This document shows positions 25,399-33,994 of a DNA stretch of 64,000 bases, piece by piece. The DNA comes from Jaapia argillacea MUCL 33604. Its lineage: Eukaryota > Basidiomycota > Agaricomycetes > Jaapiales > Jaapiaceae. The stretch's first letter is position 1, and each line of letters begins with the position of its first letter. Both the position numbers and the translations under genes were made by a program. A model generated the notes under the pieces. It had not been told where the DNA came from. It was given only the letters and a program-made list of their open reading frames with translations, and did not search any database. The DNA lies in contig KL197712.1 of NCBI GenBank assembly GCA_000697665.1, positions 877,412 through 941,411 on the forward strand, read 5' to 3'.

Positions 25399-26065
25399 GA
25401 TTGTAAATGCACACTAGTCGCCATACACCGGCGAAAGGAAAAATTGTGTGACCTTCAGTGAAGAGAGTAGGAGACAGTGCATGAGGACGATTTGAGAAGA
25501 AATGACCGACGCGGTTGCCAAAGAGACGGGGAGATAACGTTGAAAAGTGATGCAGAGGCGGCATCCATGGGGCTCGATGGTGAAAGCACAGGTCGACTCT
25601 AAGATGACGTGGTTTGGACTGCGCGATACTCGTGAAACATCCCAAATCACAGCCCAAGCATTGTCTTACAGAGGACTTGCAGAAATGAAGCCAAAGCGGT
25701 GTTCGGGAATGATTGCTTTCCAAGGTCACGTGCTGCTCATTGTGAACACCCCACCCAGCCAATGTCGACCTCGGGCAGCTACTGTGACACTTATCTGTCC
25801 GTCTGCCCAGCCCCTTGATACTAGTCTCTGATATGGAATCTGTGACAACTAGGACACCTATCACGCTAGCCTCTTTACCTCTCATCTTGCAGGGTCGTCG
25901 CACACACCAGATTGTGACACCATCCCGTAGAGAACGAACGCTGCACGTTGATCATCGCCATTGAGAAGAAGCAAGTCCGATAAGTGGATGGATAGTGAAA
26001 AGAAGGTGTCCGCAAGTAGAACAGTCCATGGATAACGTTCAACGCTCCTCGTCTCCCAGTGATTA
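25399..26065. other. spacer between Cys-tail paralogues, with relic of MsrB upstream DNA
   Basis: Contains the promoter of paralogue A (similar to that of B at 26739-26950) and, about 25735-25890, a diverged copy of the sequence in front of the MsrB gene. Open frames here are on both strands and not conserved. Confidence 0.5.
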
Positions 26066-26738
26066 TCAACAAACACATGATCCACATTCCATACATCCTA
26101 CCAAACGCCGTGAGATTAAACGATAGCAGGAACAAGGACAGGACAAACCGAAACAGGCAATGCACCCAGCGCACATAGAACATGACACGCAAGTTGGGTC
26201 TTGATACTTGTCTGCGAAGGGATGAGAAATGCTGGTGCAACGGAGTTGGAAGGAGACGCACTGAAACACCGACAGAATATCGTGCAGCCGACGCCGATGA
26301 CGAAGAACAGAACGATGACCACGATGATGATGACGGCTAACGTAGTTGGGGGTCAGAGCATCTCAGAAACAAGGCGAGAGATGGAAAAGACGAACATTTG
26401 GTATGTTCCGAGCTGCTCGAACTCGTCGAAGTGTCGGTGGCTCTCCTAGTCAACTCGGTCAAGGTAACAGCACCCGAGGAGGAAGTCCACCCCAGCAGAT
26501 TCCAAACCGAGGATTTTTGGAAGAAGAAGAGGACTGCGAGAGCGGATGTGATGGCAAGCAGAATCAGAATCAGAATATATGAACGGGAAAGCTTCCTCCA
26601 GGGGCGGCGACGATCGGACTGCGGGACCAGCCACTCCGAGGTAGAGAGGTCCTCGCGATCATAATCCCCAGCGTGTATATTGTAACGACCGACAGGAATG
26701 AAGGGAGCGGCAGTGCCGACATATTGCATGGATTTCAT
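26066..26738 (-). CDS. two-span membrane protein with Cys-x-x repeat tail, paralogue B
   Basis: Predicted 170-aa paralogue of the gene at 24722-25398. Exons are 26396-26738, 26262-26336, 26149-26211 and 26066-26097. Both hydrophobic spans (YILILILLAITSALAVLFFF and VIIIVVIVLFFVIGVGCTIF) and the loop TSSSGAVTLTELTRRATDT are kept. The tail is NKYQDPTCVSCSMCAGC, continuing with all nine cysteines of copy A in the same spacing and the same GSCVC end. In introns 1 and 2 the two copies differ by small indels and many bases, while the coding phase is preserved on both sides, a sign of selection on the spliced product. Function unknown; a membrane-anchored, palmitoylated or metal-binding tail is plausible. 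Confidence 0.8.
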
Positions 26739-27071
26739 GTTTTTGAATGTGGTCATACACCAGCGAAAGAAAAAGAATGTGAGGGGAATGGGAGACGGTG
26801 CATGAGGACGATTTGTGAAGGAAATAGTTGACGTGGTTACCAAAGAGACAGAGAGGCAAGGTTGAAAAGCATCGCGGAGATATGCTGGACATGGTCGGGC
26901 TGCACGGTAGCGGAACATTTATAGAGGTGAGAAATGAAACCAAAGCAGTGATCGACAGTGCCGGTGATCGGGAGTGATTGCATTTTCCGAGATCACGTGC
27001 TGCTTATTGCTAATGCCCGCTCAGCCAACGTCGACCTCAAACATCCATCTGTCAGTCTGCGCAGCCCTTTG

Positions 27072-27756
27072 ATGCTAGGATCTGCTATAAAGTCTGCCAT
27101 AACCAAAAGACCTCTCACAATCGCCTCTTCACCTCTTATCATCCGCACACTTCCCTCTATCCATCGAAGAAACATGTCCAATTCAACTCCTGTCACACAA
27201 TCTGATAGCGAATGGAGAGCCATCTTGTCGCCAGAACAGGTACGGTATCGTTGTCTCACTATCGTTCCACTCCGTATCTCACCCATTCGCAGTTCAGGAT
27301 CCTGCGCCAGAAAGGCACAGAGGCCGCTCATACAGGCAAATATGACAAGCACAAGGCAGATGGCGTCTACTCTTGCGCCGGTTGTGGCACGCCTCTGTAT
27401 AAGAGCACCACAAAGTTCAACAGCGGCTGCGGATGGCCTGCCTTCTTTGATGGTACGCTTCCCTCTCCCCTTCAATCCATCTATTCATCAGGCTAATCCC
27501 ACTTTCATCGAAGCCATCCCCGGTGCGGTGAACAGACATGAGGACAGTACCTTTGGGATGGTCAGGACTGAGATCACTTGTGCCGCTTGTGGTGGTCATC
27601 TCGGTCATGTCTTCAAAGGCGAGGGCTTCGCCACCCCCAGTGAGTCCTGCCTTATCCCGATCTGACCTTTCACTCACTTTACGCTCTATAGCCGACGAGC
27701 GTCATTGCGTCAATTCTGTTTCCCTCAACTTTGCCGATGAAGGAAAGCAGAAGTAG
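27072..27756 (+). CDS. MXR2: methionine-R-sulfoxide reductase (MsrB)
   Basis: Reduces the R-epimer of methionine sulfoxide in proteins using thioredoxin. Exons are 27072-27239, 27293-27452, 27514-27639 and 27692-27756, giving 172 aa; an inner ATG at 27174 would give 138 aa. The 34 extra residues (MLGSAIKSAITKRPLTIASS, then RTLPSIHRRN) look like a mitochondrial presequence, so one transcript could serve two compartments. Both zinc CxxC pairs (CAGCG, CAACGGH), the block NSGCGWPAFFD and the catalytic region DERHCVNSVSLNFADEG are present. The upstream DNA and probably the presequence region lie in the duplicated unit described at 24560-27140. Confidence 0.94.
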
Positions 27757-28000
27757 ATCGCACATTCCAACCGGTTTTAGTCCTCCCCAGTGTACCATGC
27801 AATGTAGCCTTAGTGGATCCCAAGCATAATTGTCCTGATCATTCATACGATCGACATTCTATCAAAGCAAAGCAAGGGGATAGCGTAACATGATCCAAGG
27901 TATAGGTCGTACATATAGTGATTCTTCATCGTCGAGGAGTCGTAACTGCCGTCCTTATCGCAATGGGGGTAACAACAGAAAGGGCGGGATATCGAACAGA

Positions 28001-28593
28001 TCAAAGGCCTTCCATACCAGACACCAATTCGTCCAACTCCGCTTTCGAGGCCTGATATTTCTCTTCTGCATCCTATAACCGCAATGAGCGTTCGGTTGGA
28101 GTGAAAGAGTCGGCAAGGACGTACTTTATACTTCTTCTCCCAAGTATCCCGCTCTTTCGTCAACCGCGACACCTGTCGTACACCATACTCCGCCTTGACA
28201 TCTATTTGTCTCAACCTAGAATCAAACACAACCCACAAAGCAAATCACAATCATGATCTCCCACAACATCGAGATCCCACAACGATCCGTGTGGGGGCGG
28301 AACGTACTTTTCACTAGCCTCAGCCAACGCAGCCTGCTTCTTCTCTAATTCATCTTCCAACGAGTCAAACTCGTGTTGGAATTTAACGATATCTTCTTCT
28401 TTCTGTGTTAGTTGTTCTTCGTAGCTTGTCTTTAGGGCGTTTTCGGTTTCGAACTTTTTGTTTAGTTCGGCTAGTTCGTTGCGCATGCTCGCTATTTTCT
28501 GGAGAGGTGGGGTATGGGCGATGGGCGGGGCATGTCAGAATTCAAGATACGAGGGTTGAGGGGATGGGAACGTACGGCTTTGAGCTTCTCCAT
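28001..28593 (-). CDS. short tropomyosin paralogue, 123 aa (copy 3)
   Basis: Predicted 123-aa coiled coil on the minus strand. Exons 28576-28593 (18 nt), 28308-28498 (191), 28125-28215 (91) and 28001-28072 (72) have exactly the lengths of the short gene at 23896, so both share the 38-codon-shorter second exon. Start MEKLKAKIASMRNELAEL, block RQIDVKAEYGVRQVSRLTKE and end KAELDELVSGMEGL identify the family. Its sequence differs widely from the other short copy, so shortening probably preceded their split. Frame intact. Confidence 0.88.
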
Positions 28594-29049
28594 GTTTCGT
28601 GATTCGTGATACCTGAGGTTGAGGAGGAAGAGGAGCCAGAAGGAAGTAGGTCGTAGATGGGTTGATCGCGTTGGATCAAGGGAGAGATCGAGAGATCAAG
28701 CCCTGGCTGTGTTTCGCCGGACTCTCTCCACCTCCGACACAATCACAATCGCATGATCTAGGCTCCCTGCCTTCGTGAGCAGAAATACATACGACCCTTG
28801 GACCAACTTGGATCTTGTCCCCATCTAGCTCTCCTTGTACGTTTGCATACTGGTCGATACAAGGTCGATACAAGGGCGAAACGAATCCAACGGTGGATAG
28901 AAAACCGGCCCGATGTGATCATCCACGAGAGCAAGGGGCAAGCGCATCAAAATCTCGAAATCTACGATGTTTAGTGGGACAAGTTAGGCGGTTGCTGGTC
29001 TTGAGTGGGGATATACTGTATTTCGAGGTCCACAACAGCGAGGATTAGA

Positions 29050-29073
29050 GGGGGGGGGGGGGGGGGGGGGGGG
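29050..29073 (+). repeat. uninterrupted run of 24 G
   Basis: Twenty-four consecutive G on the plus strand between AGA and ATT. Such runs can fold into G-quadruplexes and are hard to sequence, so the exact length is uncertain. Confidence 0.9.
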
Positions 29074-29117
29074 ATTCTCGAGAGTTCAAGCCTAAAGTCC
29101 GATGTTGAAGGGGCCAA

Positions 29118-29600
29118 TCAAGCGGTCAACGAAAGATTCTCGTCACGCTCTAGCCGATGTTTTGGCCAGCCAGGTCCCAGGTCCCTCATTTCTCCCTCCT
29201 GATGATGGTACAAGGATAATATCCACACCTCCTCCAAAGGTTGCTCGCAGAGTTCTTTGCCAAAGTAGGTTGTGCCGTCTACCTCCACCCCGCTCGCCAC
29301 ATCGTGGTGAACAATGTACGAACCGTCTCCCAGAAACGGTACAGTATGGATGTTACCTACCCCTGATAGCAATCGCTACTGCCAACCGGCAATTGGTAGA
29401 TGGTCAAGCTGAATAACCCTATGAGGCTGGTAAGGGGCAATTTGGACCTCACTCTCGAGTTCAGATGTTACTTCGTTCCAGAACAATTGGTTCGCCTGTG
29501 AGTCACCACTTGAAGCTAAGTCGGGTGGTAGCATATTTGAACACCGACGATAGTTTCGCCATGGTCGTGTCAGAGCAAAGTGCTGGTCGTAGTTACTTTC
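29118..29600 (-). pseudogene. decayed open frame, unknown family
   Basis: One minus-strand frame stays open over about 155 codons apart from a single TAG: it reads ALTRPWRNYRRCSNMLPPDL, ANQLFWNEVTSELESEV, QPHRVIQLDHLPIAGWQ, stop, then LLSGVGNIHTVPFLGDGSYI and VDGTTYFGKELCEQPLEEVW to a stop at 29118. The composition is protein-like, but no start, splice sites or family were found. Probably a gene remnant; chance is not excluded. Confidence 0.35.
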
Positions 29601-29880
29601 CTCCTTCCTTCAAGATACCCTCGACCCTGCCCTCCTAAGAGGGAGGGTCAGGTACCCAGGTACCGGGAATTACAACCCAATAGTCATGATGTTAGTACAG
29701 GTAACAATTATAACATCGTGATATAGACGTAACAACATTCTACCACTCAACCATCCATTGAATGGCGACCCATCGTTGCTCCAGCCTCCGTGGGGTTAAC
29801 TCTCCGAAAATCACTCAGCCATCGGTCCTACAAAAGAATTGCTTGGTATCCACGTTTACTTGGGAGACACCATTCCAAGT

Positions 29881-31565
29881 CTACGTCGCCCCCTCATTCC
29901 TCGCCTGGGTAAACAGAGGAAGCAACCGCTCAACTTCCTTCCACCGAGAAATGCGTGATTCCAAGAGAGCCTCATCCACGTTATAAGTCCTCCCTTTGAA
30001 CTGCGGCGAAGTGGAAATGACGACTTTCGTCTGGGAAAAACGACTGAGGATGAGAGCGACGCTCGCAGGATCTTGTACGATGGAGCAGAATAAGGCCAGG
30101 GTGAGAGCTTTGGCCCCTCTTTGGGGCAACCTGGTAAGATTGGGTGGGAGGTCGTCGGCTCGCAAGTAGAGCCCTATGTACCCGATATTTGGGCAGTGTT
30201 GGAGTAAAGGGATCAATGCCTCCAATGTCAAAGTTGCATCATCTCCCTCCATACGCATCGGCTCGTTGGTCAGCGAGAGGAACTCCAATAATGGCCACCG
30301 AAGCGCTATCCTTTCGATTTCGGATTGGGATACTACCAAGGATAAAGGATGCACGACTGTGAGAGATCGAAGGTTCTCGAATTGAAATATTGGCTCGAGG
30401 TCCCTGAACACGATCGGGTCCGCAGGAATGGTGGGGTATCGCGGTACCCGAAAAGATATGTAAAGGGCGCGGAGGAGGGGGCAATGGGTTGAGAGTAGCC
30501 GGAGGAAGGAGCGGAGGAACTTTGTACTGGGCTCCGGCTCAGCCACTGTGAGGGCCAATCTCGTGAGGGAGGGAGGGGGAAATCCTTGATGGAGGAGCCT
30601 GGAGAGGTCCATTAGGCTGACTGTCATCGATAAGTGATAGAGGATAGGAAAAATTGGCACTTGGAAGGATGGCGTGAAAGGGAAGACTTCTGCGGTGGGG
30701 TTATATGGAATGTTAAAAAGGCCATATTTCACAGACTGTAGTCGGGGCAACTTGGACATCGCCTCGGCGATGGCTCCTGTTAAATGAAACATGGGAACCA
30801 CGATGTGATTCAACTCTTTAAGGCCTTTGACGAGCTGCATAATAACTTCTTCAACTTCCCTTACGCCGCGGCGGTGCCGGATGGTGAGGCTCGTCAGAGA
30901 GCTCATGCGATCAACGACATAAGCTGCAAATATTCGAGCGGACTCTCCGAAAAACGTTAACCCAACAGCGAGCTCCCGAATGCCTTCATGCATGAACAAG
31001 AGTGCAAAAGATTGTGGATCCTGAGGGCGCACGGGATACCAAGCGAGAGCACGGAGGTTGGGGAGAAGTGGCTTCTGAGGTCGTGAGAGAGCCATGGCTT
31101 GAAATACAGATTCGTGGACTGGCTTCGTCTCGTTACGTGGTTGATAAACAAATCCTCGTACCCGTGGGGCGTAATAGTCAAATCGTTGCCAGGCAACTGG
31201 GGTTAAGCTAGTTGTGAAGACCTGGCGACCATCAGCGTCAGTGCACCTAGTTTGAACGAGGGATAATTCCGACATACATATCGTCTTGGCTCGCTGGCAC
31301 CAACAACTAGCTCTTCAGGTTTCAAGGGTGCCAGAATCGAGAAGAGACGATAGTGACTATCGTGATTCAGCTCCTCCCAGAGAACGTCGAGTGCAATCTC
31401 TGACCATTTCTTGCAAACCCTCGCAGATTTTGCATTTGATGAAGAATCGTTGAGGGAGAGGAAGATGGTCTTCAGTAATTCAGGGATGCAGAGGGCACGA
31501 TGCACAGAATGATATTGCGTTGAGGGTTCCATGATTTCGGTTGGACGAATCTGAAGTTCTGTCAT
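29881..31565 (-). CDS. F-box / leucine-rich-like protein
   Basis: Predicted 542-aa protein of the large Agaricomycete F-box group, likely a substrate adaptor of an SCF ubiquitin ligase. Exons are 31278-31565 and 29881-31221, with a 56-nt intron (branch CACTGACG). The F-box is at about residues 27-72 (LCIPELLKTIFLSLNDSSSN, ARVCKKWSEIALDVLW). After the intron come VFTTSLTPVAWQRFDYYA and irregular LRR-like segments (LPNLRALAWYPV, SSLTSLTIRHR, PSLTRLALTVAEPEP, LLEFLSLTNEPM). A start at 31532 is also possible. A frame running on through the intron in another phase was discarded because it breaks the VFTTSL block. Confidence 0.88.
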
Positions 31566-31897
31566 GATGAGAATCCGCTAAGTGGGGGAGTGGGTGGTAC
31601 ATACTACTTGCGGGAGGGCCGCTGTTACGCCTTGCACGTAGCGTTTAGGGGTGGTGGTTCGCAACGAGGTTTCGGGTAGAGATAACCTAAGTATTTTCTT
31701 GACGCTTACATAAGGGCCCGTACTAAGGTTAGGAGTCTAATGGGTATTGTTGAAAGTGAATTATATTGGTAAATGTATGCAGTCTATGCGTGTGCTCAAT
31801 GGCCGACAGATATAATGTAGAGAAGTGAGTGGGGGTAGGTCCAATCGTTTTCCAGATTGGAAGGCAACATCACCGTATTCCAAGAGTGGCACGGGAA
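31566..31897. other. spacer upstream of the F-box gene
   Basis: 332 nt between the F-box start and the TIM44 stop, both minus strand; it should hold the F-box promoter and the TIM44 3' UTR. AT-rich around 31740-31800. Nothing else seen. Confidence 0.5.
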
Positions 31898-33622
31898 TCA
31901 CAGGTAGGCCCGTGCAGATCTCCGAGCCATCTAGAAACAGGGAAGCCCAAAGTCAGTATGGATGGTGAGGTCGAGGGGAGCAAAGGGACGGCGTACCTCG
32001 ACTACTTTCCACCCACCCGTCAGTTCGTCAGCCAAATCCTCTTCATTCCTCGTGATCACAGCTGCGTAGTGACACTGTTCGACCTTGTCCTCTGCACCGA
32101 CGACGATCTCTCTTGTCTTCGCATTCCTAAACATCAGTACTTCTTGAGTGGCGAAGGTGATGACAAAGACTGGAACGTTGTTGTCGAGAAGCTTTGCCGA
32201 TGTGATCTGTTAATCGGAGTAATCAGTCAGATGGATTGGAGTATCGAAAGGAACACGTACGTCGACTTGACGGATGTCAAGGACTTTACTGTCAGCGACC
32301 AGACCTTGCTTGAGGTAATGTTCCATCGTCGCCCACAGAACGTTGTAGGTCTGAGTCAATTGGTTCCATAAGCCACAAACATCAAAATTGACGACCGATG
32401 GAAGACTTACAGCCTCCCCACACCAAGCCTTCAACGCCTCCTGATCCGCACTTAAATACGCATCCACAACCTCAGGGATGATATACTCTCTCAACTCCCT
32501 ATCAAATGCGTCCCTGTTGAAGTCCGGGTCCAATAACTTCATCATACGCATAACCTGCGCAAACTCCGTCTCGTCAAACCACGATGAGACTGTATCTCGT
32601 GCACCCCGGACAGTGGAAATGACGGGATTTTCGGACTCGTTGAAGGAAGCTGACAATGACGAGAGGGTCCGCAGGAGGGGGTTAGTGGATTTCATTTCTT
32701 CCCATTTTTCTTGGCGTTTTGAGGAAGCGTGGAGAACCACTGATGAGCCTGCTCTGTAGGAAATTTGCATCATTAGATCTGTGGGTCGCAATATTGGGCC
32801 TAGGGAGAACGTACTCGGGGTCGGCAGTCACTCTCCTAGATATCCTTCCCTCCTTCCCTGCCTTGGCCAACCTCAACGCCCTCCGTTTTCTCCGAGCCTC
32901 CTTCTCCTCAAACCCAGCGTGCTTGGCACTTCCACTATCATCCAATGCGTCGATGACGGTTTCAGCCAAGGTTTTGTAAGCAGCGGTGTTTCGTATGGGC
33001 TCTGTCGCTGATGATACAGTGGTAGAGACTGCCGCCGAAGCTCGTGAGATCTAAACTTGAACTAAGGACACGACAAGAGGCATATAGTGAACTGTGTCAG
33101 ACTTACTGCTCTCATAACTTCGCTCTCTTCCATAGTCTTCAGAGCTTCACCCACCGCATCACCCACCTTGAGACCTGCGTTGCGTAACTCCTCGGCAGCG
33201 GCCCGCAGCTTAGGGTTTTCTTTGATGCTCGACGTCAACTAGCCAACGTAGCCCGTTAATCTCCTAGGACCGCTCTAAGTTTAGTGATAGTCACTCACTC
33301 TGGCTTTCTCGTATGCTGCCCTCGCCTTCTTCATCGCTTCAGCATCCTGGAACTTGTCCACCTCACCCTGCAGCTGCTTCACATTGTCCTGCAACTCCCG
33401 ATTCTTTTTCAGCTCCTCCCTCAGTACTTCTACAAATGTCTGAAACGGTGACTTCGGGAGCTCATTTTGACGACGCGAGGATGAATGAAACTGAGCTGTT
33501 GGCAGTCGTGTGGGATGGGAGGCAGCTATCCGGAACTGGGGCGATGGATGTTGGAGAACATGGGAACGAGCGCGGAGGAAGGATGCGGGAGGAAGAGAGC
33601 GTCGGAGATGACGAGGTAGCAT
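31898..33622 (-). CDS. TIM44: TIM44, import motor anchor of the TIM23 complex
   Basis: Predicted 455-aa peripheral inner-membrane protein on the matrix side that tethers mtHsp70 to TIM23. Exons are 33299-33622, 33107-33238, 32815-33050, 32411-32753, 32261-32350, 31997-32206 and 31898-31930. The start at 33622 gives a presequence (MLPRHLRRSLPPASFLRARS). The N-terminal part is helical and charged (FVEVLREELKKNRELQDNVK, DAEAMKKARAAYEKAR). The Tim44 domain follows with SSWFDETEFAQVMRMMKLLD, YIIPEVVDAYLSADQEALKAW, LDNNVPVFVITFATQEVLMF and ELTGGWKVVEMARRSA. A deleted copy of its 5' end lies at about 41660-42060. Confidence 0.96.
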
Positions 33623-33994
33623 ACTTTTGAAGATCAGGAAATGGGAAACAGACCTGAGATTGAGGAGCACACCGTCCACCAGTAAAAGCCACAAAAATGT
33701 TTGGGAGCTTTCGATCATTCGCCGGACTTTGCCGCAGTTAAGTATTGTCCAGCATTACTTATTTTACTCATATAACGTGACTTACTTTACTCGAAAAATA
33801 TATAACGACGGCGACGACAACGCCAGGCGATGCACGATAAACGACCGCCACCCAATCTGTACAAAGAGGTCGCGGATAACGATCTGGCTAGGGAGACTAG
33901 ATGCGCGATAAGCTCGGTCCAATCTCCCCAAGAATAATCTAAGTTGCTGTGCAGAACCTTCTTGTCCTTCCTTTCACTACGTTGCGAGTTCCTC
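33623..33994. promoter_or_regulatory. divergent promoter TIM44 / kinase-like copy 1, with TATA-like box
   Basis: The 372-nt gap carries a TATA-like AAAATATATAAC at about 33795-33806 on the plus strand, about 190 nt before the ATG of copy 1. Matching motifs precede copy 2 (CTATATATAAC, about 37731) and copy 3 (AAAATGTATAAC, about 42126), always after TTACTTATTTTA-like sequence, so the promoter was duplicated with the gene. Confidence 0.6.

Larger units (their letters stand above)
24560..27140. repeat. direct tandem duplication, about 1.3-kb unit
   Basis: About 24560-25890 and 25900-27140 are diverged direct copies. Each holds one Cys-tail gene (stops at 24722 and 26066, 1344 nt apart) and its upstream region. 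The match runs on into the 5' region of the MsrB gene: the string CAGCCAA.GTCGACCTC occurs near 25758 and 27025, and CCTCTTxACCTCT near 25870 and 27122. Thus the left copy carries a relic of the MsrB upstream sequence without the gene. Confidence 0.75.
28594..29880. other. interval with poly-G tract and a decayed frame
   Basis: Upstream of the third tropomyosin gene and downstream of the F-box gene. It holds a 24-G run (29050-29073) and a frame remnant (29118-29600). No intact gene recognised. Confidence 0.45.

Noticed and set aside
29050-29073. Poly-G run as a telomere or chromosome end
   Set aside because: It is internal, flanked by ordinary sequence, and not a telomeric repeat unit.
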